11,897 nt of DNA from an uncultured Bacteriovorax sp. (GTDB lineage Bacteria; Bdellovibrionota; Bacteriovoracia; Bacteriovoracales; Bacteriovoracaceae), in assembly GCA_946480715.1 (NCBI GenBank), contig CAMLKK010000062.1:1-11897 (forward strand), in the 5' to 3' direction. Both the position numbers and the translations under genes were made by a program. The notes under the pieces were generated by a model. The model was given only the letters and a program-made list of their open reading frames with translations. It did not search any database and had not been told where the DNA came from. Shown here in pieces: positions 5,589-11,897 of this stretch. The first letter of the stretch is position 1. Every line of letters starts with the position of its first letter.

Positions 5589-8141
5589 TTATTTTTTGGG
5601 CAGGGGTTTAACAAGTTCTGAAGAAATTTTTTTGAGCTGCATATACTGAGCGCGTTCTAAACGAACTTTGACTTCTTTTTCCTGTTCGCGTTTCAAATCA
5701 CCTGGTGAAGCGATAACTCGAGATGCAGATTTATTTTTTGCAACCTTCATAAATTTAGGTTTTCCATTTCTTTCAATGACAACCTTACCTTTTTCCAGCA
5801 CCGGAATGATTTCGAATTCAATTCCATCTTCCATAATTTGAAAAGACTTTCCTTCGTTAGCAAAAATTTGCTCAACAATTGAAGCTTCATTCTGTTCTAA
5901 TGATTTTTGATCAGATGAAGTTAAGACAAGTGCAAACTGATTAGAACCACCAACTTTAGAAGCCACCGAACCGCTTTGTAAGTCTGAACTATTAGCTGAA
6001 CTTAAACTCTGTGAAGATTGAGATGATACTTGAGATGCAGTTGATGTCGAATTATTAGACCTAGATTCTCCGCTGGAAATAGAAGGCACTTCTGCTTCCC
6101 TCGAATTGTCTCTTGTACTCTCTTTTAAATTCTCCTGCGTATCTGCTAAATTTGAAGACGGTGTCCGCTCAATTCTATTTAATTCCGAAGCAACGTTTTT
6201 TGATTTGGGAGATTTTGCAATCTGCTCTCTTAACTGCGCTATTTCTGTTTGCAAATCAGTTAAATGACTATTGTCTTCCTTAAAGACGGCTGCAGAATCT
6301 TTTTTACTTTTTTCGATAATTTGACTTGAGACTTTTTCTGTTTTTTTAGGAACTGTTGTTACTGCCGTTTCTTCAACTTTTTTCTCTGGTGTTTCAATGA
6401 CAGGACGAGGTTCAATAAAAGACGCTTGATTAAAAGGTTGTGCTGGCGAAGTTGTTGGTACCGCTGGAACTTGGACATAATCTTGCTTTGGTGTATATGT
6501 GCTTCCATTTGCACGTGAGAGGTCGACTGAATCCACTTTGGTCTCATGAAATGGTTTAGGCAACTCAGCTACGTAATTTCGCTTTTCCTCAGAAGATGTA
6601 GACAATTCATTCTTTGCTGGTCTTTCAATATTGGTCGCTCTCCAACTCGTTCCGTAACTCACATTAGAGCTTCTGATACTAGCTAAAGTTGTTTGAGCAT
6701 CATCTTCCGGATCAACGAGATTAAGAGGTTTTTTAATATCAGCTAATTTTCCGCTGAACATACCATCTAATTTCACCGCAAACTTTTCACTCATTCTCAC
6801 TATAGGTTTATTCTCGAGGAACATTTCAAATGATAAGCAACGGGCACTATCAAGAAGGATTTGAGCTTTTTTCTTAGCGTCCAGCTTTTCACCGTCTTTT
6901 TCAGGTAAAAACTGAGCAAGAGTTTCGATTTTGCTTTTTAAATCTTCTTCACGTCTTTTCTGTGTTTGTTTTAGACTTGTTTCAACTTTTTTCCCTTTGA
7001 GGATTTTCTCACTTTCAAGACACAATTTATTATAACTTAAATAAGCATCACAATTTGTATCGACTAGATTATCTCCCAGGAGACCTTGAAATTTAGTCAA
7101 CTCTTCAAGAGCATTTTTTGATCTATCTTTTAAAAAGGAATTTAAAAATGGTTCGAAGCGATCTTTAATTTTATTATTTTGATCTTTAACACTAAATCCG
7201 ATATCGCCATAAAAGCTAAAAATGGGATCAAGTTTTCCTTCGGCCTGTAGCTTGGTCACTTTATCAATGAAGCGAGATCTAATGTGTTCTGCCGTACCGG
7301 GAGTCTCCAAAATTCTCGCAAGATCTTTTAGTGAACTATCTGCATACCCGTCTACTTGTTTTAGCTTTACACTTGCACGTCTCTGGAAAAAATCGGCAAA
7401 CAAATTAGTTGTGGGACTGTAATCGGATTCTTGTAAAAAAGTTTCAAAGCTGTTTTCTTTCTCACGAACTGTTGAATAGCAAAAGTTTTCATGAAACGAA
7501 CATTTGTCCTGAATTTTCTTAAAGATGCTGTTAATTCGTGAGTTACATTTTCCGTCTTTAACATTGTCTTTAAATTTATCAGAGCAAGAAAAAACTCCAA
7601 GTTGAGGATGCTTTTTCTTCATGTAACGAGATAAAAGTTCAAACTTTTCTGTTCCATGAATATTTCTTTCAATTTCATTTGTTACAAAATCTTCAACAAT
7701 TGTTTCGTTGATAAGGCCCTGCACTCCATGCGGAAGAGTTGTCCCTAAAAGAATGTTATCCGCACAGGCTTCTCTTTGTCGGCAGAACAAAGGTGTAAAG
7801 ACTTCATTCATGTGCGGTTCTTTCTCCGGGCAAGTCATCACACTCACAGGCGCATTAACGGCACCGGCCACAACATAAACAGCTTCGAGACCAGTGACCT
7901 TTTTTAAATTAATCCCACAAGGAGAACCAGACGTGGGAACATTTGGTCGCAAATAATGACCATCTGTAACAGTGAAGTCCATTGAAAAAGTATGAGCAAG
8001 CGGATTTGGTTTTGTGGGACTGCCAAATGGATTTTTTGTCGCTGCCTTAACAGTGGCCGCAAAATCAATTCCTCCTTCTTGTGCTTGCAATGGAGCACTT
8101 AAAAAAAGATGAATGAATGGAAGAATCCAAACTTTGTTCAT
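5589..8141 (-). CDS. Large secreted Cys-rich protein of unknown function
   Basis: 850 residues with a signal peptide (1-20, ending PLQA before QEGG). All 11 cysteines lie in the first half (75, 104, 120, 126, 186, 199, 214, 221, 364, 374, 435), suggesting a disulfide-stabilised N-terminal domain. Residues about 340-470 are charged and helical (for example KQTQKRREEDLKSKIETL). Residues 500-735 are low-complexity linker: Pro/Thr/Val-rich, then a short predicted coiled coil (about 627-642), then a Ser/Asn/Gln-rich stretch (about 687-728). A small C-terminal domain (about 735-800) contains alternating hydrophobic strands (FQIMEDGIEFEIIPVLEKGK), followed by a Lys/Arg/Glu helix. I recognise no family. 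The ATG has only a weak Shine-Dalgarno (AAGAA). The cytochrome gene follows 80 nt downstream on the same strand without a terminator between them, so the two may be cotranscribed. Confidence 0.75.
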   Translation of the reverse strand: MNKVWILPFIHLFLSAPLQAQEGGIDFAATVKAATKNPFGSPTKPNPLAHTFSMDFTVTDGHYLRPNVPTSGSPCGINLKKVTGLEAVYVVAGAVNAPVSVMTCPEKEPHMNEVFTPLFCRQREACADNILLGTTLPHGVQGLINETIVEDFVTNEIERNIHGTEKFELLSRYMKKKHPQLGVFSCSDKFKDNVKDGKCNSRINSIFKKIQDKCSFHENFCYSTVREKENSFETFLQESDYSPTTNLFADFFQRRASVKLKQVDGYADSSLKDLARILETPGTAEHIRSRFIDKVTKLQAEGKLDPIFSFYGDIGFSVKDQNNKIKDRFEPFLNSFLKDRSKNALEELTKFQGLLGDNLVDTNCDAYLSYNKLCLESEKILKGKKVETSLKQTQKRREEDLKSKIETLAQFLPEKDGEKLDAKKKAQILLDSARCLSFEMFLENKPIVRMSEKFAVKLDGMFSGKLADIKKPLNLVDPEDDAQTTLASIRSSNVSYGTSWRATNIERPAKNELSTSSEEKRNYVAELPKPFHETKVDSVDLSRANGSTYTPKQDYVQVPAVPTTSPAQPFNQASFIEPRPVIETPEKKVEETAVTTVPKKTEKVSSQIIEKSKKDSAAVFKEDNSHLTDLQTEIAQLREQIAKSPKSKNVASELNRIERTPSSNLADTQENLKESTRDNSREAEVPSISSGESRSNNSTSTASQVSSQSSQSLSSANSSDLQSGSVASKVGGSNQFALVLTSSDQKSLEQNEASIVEQIFANEGKSFQIMEDGIEFEIIPVLEKGKVVIERNGKPKFMKVAKNKSASRVIASPGDLKREQEKEVKVRLERAQYMQLKKISSELVKPLPKK

Positions 8142-8256
8142 AAAATTCTTATCGGAGAATTGTTCTGATCAATAAAGTCTAGTTTGTCTGCGGGACTTGC
8201 CTACTCGCGGGACAGCTCTTTTCACTATAAAATAACTTGTATGAGGAGAGAGAAAA
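8142..8256. promoter_or_regulatory. Divergent intergenic region with a repeated GCGGGAC
   Basis: This 115-nt region separates the divergent genes starting at 8141 and 8257. GCGGGAC occurs at 8190-8196 and again at 8207-8213, in direct orientation with a 17-nt period, inside otherwise AT-rich DNA. A TATAAA (8226-8231) is a plausible -10 box for the plus-strand operon, but the nearest -35-like TTGCCT (8197-8202) is 23 nt away, too far for a standard promoter. The repeats lie where an activator would bind. Confidence 0.3.
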
Positions 8257-8700
8257 ATGCCAATAGAAATAGACCGTAGGTTCACGCATGAACACGAAAA
8301 AACATTCGAAAACAATGATGTTATCTTTAGGGAAGGTGACGAAGGTCGCGAACTTTATATTATCCAAGAAGGACAAGTCGTGATTAAGAAGAAAACTTCA
8401 CAAGGTGAAATCACCATGGTTGAGTTTTCTCGCGGCGATTTTTTTGGTGATATGGCCCTCCTTCAGGCAATCCCAAGATACGCTTCAGCTTATGCTAAAG
8501 GTAAAACAAAACTATTGATCCTCCAGCCTGGTGGCTTCCTTCTCAAGATTCGTCGAGATCCCACTTTTGCGTTTGAAATGATTCAACAGCTCAGTGCTCG
8601 CGTAAAATTTTCAAGTGAAAAATACATAGAAGCACTCAATAGTAAAAATGAAGAAGCTGTTGTCCTTTCATCTGAAAACATTCCACAGGACCGAAACTAA
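8257..8700 (+). CDS. Stand-alone cyclic nucleotide-binding domain protein
   Basis: 147 residues consisting almost only of a cNMP-binding (Crp-like beta-roll) domain, about 12-115. EGDEGRELYIIQEGQVVI is the usual N-terminal part. FFGDMALLQAIPRYASA (62-78) is the phosphate-binding cassette, with the ligand-binding Arg74 kept and the common Glu replaced by Asp65. There is no helix-turn-helix after the roll, so it is not a Crp-type transcription factor; it more likely acts by protein-protein contact. It lacks a signal peptide. GGAG (8245-8248) lies 8 nt before the ATG. It is the first gene of an apparent operon, and its stop codon is directly followed by the ATG of the phosphoesterase, so a functional link between the two is likely. 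Whether it binds cAMP, cGMP or nothing is not decidable from sequence. Confidence 0.88.
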   Translation: MPIEIDRRFTHEHEKTFENNDVIFREGDEGRELYIIQEGQVVIKKKTSQGEITMVEFSRGDFFGDMALLQAIPRYASAYAKGKTKLLILQPGGFLLKIRRDPTFAFEMIQQLSARVKFSSEKYIEALNSKNEEAVVLSSENIPQDRN

Positions 8701-9447
8701 ATGCTGACCTCTGCAACTGGAAATAAGCTCGTCATCATTTCTGATGTCCACTTAGGAAATCCTTTTTCAAAAGGAAGAAGAGAGCTGATTGATTTTTTGA
8801 AGTGGGCCGCGCGTGAAGGCTACGATATTTGTATCAATGGAGATGGTTTAGAAATAGCACAAGTTTCTTTTCACAAACTCGCGATTGAGATGCCTGAAAT
8901 GGTGAAGACTTTGCGTGAGATCGATCGTCTCGGGCGAAAAGTTTATTACATTGTTGGAAACCACGATATTACTCTTGAGTATTTTCTGGAAGATTGGGGT
9001 GCACTAAAAGTTTGCCCTTTTTTAAATTTTCACTCTGCTGAAACACGCGTGCGAATTGAACACGGTCACCTCTATGATCCATTTTTTATTAACTACCCCG
9101 ATCTTTATGAAGCCCTCACCCGCTTTGCCGGAATTCTCCTCGCCATTCATCCAAGTTTTTATAAGCTTTGGATGAAAATTGAAAAATTACATGCTCGACT
9201 AAGGAAGAAAAAAAGTGCGATCGTTGGAGAGCAACCAGAATTTGCTGAAGCTGCCCATGAAATTACCAGACGAGGTTTTGATGCAGTCATTTTCGGACAC
9301 ACTCATCACCGTGGATCAATGACACTTCCAGATGGAAAAAAATATTTTAATTCTGGCTCATGGCTAATAGGATTTGATTACATTGAAATTAATACAGGAA
9401 ATGTTGAATTAAAATCCTGGGAAGTATTGCAGAGCTCATCGACTTAA
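8701..9447 (+). CDS. LpxH-like calcineurin-type metallophosphoesterase
   Basis: A 248-residue enzyme with the full set of metallophosphoesterase motifs: SDVHLG (Asp15, His17), NGDGLE (Asp48), GNHD (Asn87-His88-Asp89), HGHLYDP (His121, His123) and GHTHH (His200, His202). Spacing and length resemble the UDP-2,3-diacylglucosamine pyrophosphatase (LpxH) family, which cleaves UDP-2,3-diacylglucosamine to lipid X in lipid A synthesis. Many LpxH-like paralogues exist with other or unknown substrates, so the substrate is not settled; a role in cyclic nucleotide turnover is possible given its neighbour. The ATG abuts the stop of the cNMP-domain gene (TAAATG), with AGGA 10 nt upstream, suggesting translational coupling. 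The third motif reads GDGLE, where most relatives have an acidic residue two positions after the metal Asp. Confidence 0.82.
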   Translation: MLTSATGNKLVIISDVHLGNPFSKGRRELIDFLKWAAREGYDICINGDGLEIAQVSFHKLAIEMPEMVKTLREIDRLGRKVYYIVGNHDITLEYFLEDWGALKVCPFLNFHSAETRVRIEHGHLYDPFFINYPDLYEALTRFAGILLAIHPSFYKLWMKIEKLHARLRKKKSAIVGEQPEFAEAAHEITRRGFDAVIFGHTHHRGSMTLPDGKKYFNSGSWLIGFDYIEINTGNVELKSWEVLQSSST

Positions 9448-9474
9448 ATCTGGAAGTCTTCTAGTTTCTTCCCG

Positions 9475-10248
9475 ATGAAAAGAATAATTTTATTCCTATT
9501 TTTTTTAAGCGTATCGTTGGCTTCTGCTAGAACTCCTGACACTCAATCGGAAGCGAACTATTTCAATTCCATCGAAGAAGATATCCAATGGTTTGAATAT
9601 TTAGATGCTACCATTGACCACGATGAACCACGGATGCTTTTTGCTAATATATACCATGAAGTGACGCTTGAAATGCCCAAACTGTTTTCCGAGCATAAAT
9701 TTGAAAATCCAGATTGGGTTTTAAAACTCATGTTAAAGTATGTGAGCCTTTATAAACATGCGCTGGATTGCAGTTATCAAAAAGAATGCACACTCTCGCC
9801 TGCATGGGTAAAGGCCTTTCAAACTCATCAAGATGGTCAGACTAAACCAGCTATCCAGTTACTTCTATCAATCAGTGCTCACGTTAATCGGGATCTTCCA
9901 ATCGCATTAGCAGCAGTGGAAACTGATTTCAAAAATAAATCTCTGGAAAGAGACTATAAAAAAATTGCCATGATCTTTGATCGTCGAATGACAAATCTTA
10001 TAAAAGTTTTACGTGGCCATCAAAGATGTCGCGTTCGATGGATTGATCGTAAACTCATTGATCGAGTCATTCGTTGGGCCATGAATAGTACGCGAGATCA
10101 ATCGTGGGCAAATGCCCATAAACTATCATTGGCCAAAAATTTTTATGATGAGATGAAGATTTTGAAAGTGATTGAAGAATATACAGCGAAACAAAACAAA
10201 TTCATTCTTCGTTATGCTCCCGCGGGAGAATTCGGCATCTGTAACTAA
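9475..10248 (+). CDS. Secreted DUF5995-like protein of unknown function
   Basis: 257 residues with an N-terminal signal peptide (about 1-18, ending ASA or SLASA). The mature part is helical. The segment PAIQLLLSISAHVNRDLPIALAAV (125-148) carries the HxNRDLP signature I associate with DUF5995, and RDYKKIAMIFDRRM (159-172) fits the following conserved region; FANIYHEVT (56-64) fits the N-terminal part of that family. The family has no known activity. Four cysteines (99, 105, 185, 256) fit an exported protein. The start has no clear Shine-Dalgarno: GGAAG is 18 nt away. It lies 27 nt after the phosphoesterase gene, so it is probably the third gene of that operon. A perfect palindrome CTCCCGCGGGAG (10217-10228) lies inside its last codons. 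Confidence 0.75.
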   Translation: MKRIILFLFFLSVSLASARTPDTQSEANYFNSIEEDIQWFEYLDATIDHDEPRMLFANIYHEVTLEMPKLFSEHKFENPDWVLKLMLKYVSLYKHALDCSYQKECTLSPAWVKAFQTHQDGQTKPAIQLLLSISAHVNRDLPIALAAVETDFKNKSLERDYKKIAMIFDRRMTNLIKVLRGHQRCRVRWIDRKLIDRVIRWAMNSTRDQSWANAHKLSLAKNFYDEMKILKVIEEYTAKQNKFILRYAPAGEFGICN

Positions 10249-10252
10249 AAAA

Positions 10253-10272
10253 GGCCCCCATTACTGGAGGCC
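10253..10272 (-). terminator. Rho-independent terminator of the Asp-box gene
   Basis: On the minus strand GGCCTCCA and TGGGGGCC pair over 8 bp (one G-U wobble) around a GTAA (GNRA) tetraloop and are followed by six T residues. On the plus strand the same DNA has a C-A mismatch and no T tract, so it serves mainly the minus-strand gene ending at 10296. The plus-strand operon has no terminator of its own here. Confidence 0.8.
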
Positions 10273-10295
10273 CCCCAAAAACATGACATGAGACA

Positions 10296-11897
10296 CTAGT
10301 TAGCTGGGTTTGTTCCGTAAAGAATCCCGCCACCAAAGTAAGAGTAGAAAATTTTAGTTGGATCTGCAGGGTTAACTGTTACACCTCTTGCATTTCGTTG
10401 CATCCCTGGACCAATATTTCTGAACCAAGAAGCACCACCATCTTTTGTGAAGAGCTGACCTCCGTCTCCCCACTGACCATCAAGTTGATAGTAACCGGCC
10501 ACATAAATTTTATTAGCATTTGTCGGATCAATAGAGATTCCTGTTGGATGTGTCGCTTGTTTCATGCGCGTCCAAGTAGAACCACCATTCGTTGTTTTCC
10601 AAACACCAGTCATGAGCCAGTTGCGGTTGTTTTCATAATCTGTCATCCAGATAGTTCCTGGATTATTAAAATCGATTGCAAATGCAGTTGGGTAATACCA
10701 AACTTTGTAACCTGCATCCGCTCCTGCTGGATAATTTACAGTTCCTCTTAATAGTCTCCAAGTATTCGAGCCACTCGCTACATCAAGTAAATAAACCCCT
10801 GTGTACGCTTGATTCGAGAAAGTTGGCGCATCCCCAGTCAGAAGTGCATAGACATTTCCAGTGTTCGGATCAACTTCGATCTGAGGAATAATTTTGCTTC
10901 CTGCAGGTAAACCATTGTTGAATGCCGACCATGAAGCACCACCGTCCGTTGAACGTATGATTCCTGTTTCATGAGATCCACCATAAATGATGTTGTTGCG
11001 AGAATCATATCCAACTGAAAGGAATTGACGATTATAAGTAGCATCGTTTGGAGTTAAACGTGTCCATGAACGACCGCGGTTAGAAGTTTTATAAATACCT
11101 CCTTCACCTTTGTATGCATTAGCACGCCACTCATTTGGATAATCATGTAAACTTCCTGCAGCTGCGTACGCAACATTGTCATCATACGGATTGAAAGAAA
11201 AATCGTACAAGCTGTTGTATGACGTTTTTGTAATTCGGAAACTATTAGCTGCATCTTCAGTTACAATACCTCCGACATCGGCCATCGCTCCATACATGAT
11301 ATTACGGTTTGTCGGGTGGAATTCTGTTTTATAAACAGAAGTCACTTCCAGACCACGCGATTTCCAGTTTCCTTGTTTTACCGGAGTTCCCGTTCCCATA
11401 TATTTTGTGAATGGAGCAAGCCAGTTTTCACCACCGTTTAATGTTGAGTGAACGAAGAAATAACCTGAACCGGCAGCAACGCTTGAGTTACGAAGGTTGA
11501 CTGAGAAACTTTCGTAACCGTTGTCCCACCATCCTACATCGAGAGCAACTGCTGACCACTCTAATTTATCAGAAGGCCATGGCGCATAAGGAACTACATC
11601 GTAGTTAAGTTGATTTAATTTCAGAGACCAAGATGCCCCTTTGTCTCGAGAGACATGAACTTTAGTACCGTATTGGCGAATCCATTTACGAGCTCCAGCT
11701 GAATAAATCGTCGAAGCATCGTTCTCGGCCATTTCTAAGTGTTCACCGACAGTTTGATTAGTCTTTGTGAACGCTCCACCATTTTTACTGACCCAAGCGT
11801 ATCCACAATTAGCGACTGTATCGTTGATCGCTGTTTGTCCCCAATCATTCAAGTAACCATAGGCCCAAGAACACGCATTAGATCCGTCTGTATCAGC
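10296..11897 (-). CDS. Asp-box (BNR) beta-propeller protein, N-terminus beyond window
   Basis: The frame stays open to the last base of the window (533 visible residues), so the gene is partial at its N-terminus. An in-frame TTG at 11852 is not a credible start, because 15 clear residues precede it, including a Cys. Six Asp-box motifs (S/T-x-D/N-x-G-x-x-W) occur at visible residues 83-90, 152-159, 271-278, 316-323, 435-442 and 484-491, for example STDGGASW and TKDGGASW. A degenerate one is at 37-43 (SKNGGAF). They alternate with hydrophobic strands such as NKIYVAGYY and NIIYGGSHE, giving a multi-bladed beta-propeller of the sialidase/GH74/sortilin kind. Asp boxes are structural and do not show activity; I see no decisive catalytic signature. 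The protein is very rich in Asn, Gly, Tyr and Trp, typical of a secreted or surface protein. A strong terminator follows it. Confidence 0.85.
   Translation of the reverse strand, partial: ADTDGSNACSWAYGYLNDWGQTAINDTVANCGYAWVSKNGGAFTKTNQTVGEHLEMAENDASTIYSAGARKWIRQYGTKVHVSRDKGASWSLKLNQLNYDVVPYAPWPSDKLEWSAVALDVGWWDNGYESFSVNLRNSSVAAGSGYFFVHSTLNGGENWLAPFTKYMGTGTPVKQGNWKSRGLEVTSVYKTEFHPTNRNIMYGAMADVGGIVTEDAANSFRITKTSYNSLYDFSFNPYDDNVAYAAAGSLHDYPNEWRANAYKGEGGIYKTSNRGRSWTRLTPNDATYNRQFLSVGYDSRNNIIYGGSHETGIIRSTDGGASWSAFNNGLPAGSKIIPQIEVDPNTGNVYALLTGDAPTFSNQAYTGVYLLDVASGSNTWRLLRGTVNYPAGADAGYKVWYYPTAFAIDFNNPGTIWMTDYENNRNWLMTGVWKTTNGGSTWTRMKQATHPTGISIDPTNANKIYVAGYYQLDGQWGDGGQLFTKDGGASWFRNIGPGMQRNARGVTVNPADPTKIFYSYFGGGILYGTNPAN

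Noticed and set aside
10217..10228. Perfect palindrome CTCCCGCGGGAG near the end of the DUF5995-like gene
   Set aside because: It encodes part of YAPAGE in frame and has no T tract after it. It is probably chance rather than a terminator or operator.
10398..10751. 117-codon open frame on the plus strand opposite the Asp-box gene
   Set aside because: It lies wholly opposite a repeat-rich coding region and has Cys/Ile-rich, domain-free translation, as expected of an antisense shadow.
11850..11852. TTG as start of the Asp-box protein
   Set aside because: The frame continues upstream to the window end with plausible protein sequence, and no Shine-Dalgarno or signal peptide follows the TTG.

Overview
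The window is AT-rich bacterial DNA carrying eleven protein-coding genes on both strands. There is no rRNA, tRNA, CRISPR array, insertion sequence or phage module that I can see. Nearly every gene product has a signal peptide or a lipobox, so this is mostly an envelope/secretome neighbourhood of a Gram-negative bacterium. The two lipoproteins, the di-haem peroxidase-like cytochrome, the LpxH-like phosphoesterase and the general protein style suggest Bdellovibrionota (Bacteriovorax/Peredibacter type). This is an impression from composition and gene content; no marker gene is present to prove it.

Left part (1-3000): two related, secreted HNH-nuclease-like genes (54-533 on +, 1595-2071 on -) flank a membrane-anchored von Willebrand A protein of the BatA type (598-1584, +). 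The VWA gene has a good sigma70-like promoter overlaid by two inverted repeats. To the right on the minus strand lie a small secreted protein (2676-2990) and a cytoplasmic DUF2452-like protein (2154-2639), separated by a short GC-rich hairpin.

Middle (3000-8150): a 216-bp divergent intergenic region rich in short palindromes precedes a DUF4142 (ferritin-like fold) lipoprotein (3207-3854, +). It converges on a large di-haem cytochrome c peroxidase/MauG-like lipoprotein (3892-5508, -), and the two share a bidirectional terminator. Upstream of the cytochrome on the same strand is an 850-residue secreted protein of unknown function (5589-8141, -) with a cysteine-rich front half and a Ser/Asn/Gln-rich linker.

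Right part (8150-11897): an apparent plus-strand operon encodes a stand-alone cyclic-nucleotide-binding domain, an LpxH-like metallophosphoesterase whose ATG directly follows the first gene's stop codon, and a secreted DUF5995-like protein. It meets head-on a minus-strand Asp-box beta-propeller gene whose N-terminus lies beyond the window edge; a terminator with a GNRA loop belongs to the latter.

Functionally, the cytochrome and perhaps the DUF4142 lipoprotein would act in periplasmic redox or stress handling, the HNH pair in extracellular or periplasmic DNA degradation, and the cNMP/phosphoesterase pair in signalling or envelope lipid metabolism. I see no complete recognised defence system. 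The items most worth follow-up are the HNH/VWA arrangement, the coupled cNMP-phosphoesterase pair, and the large unknown secreted protein.
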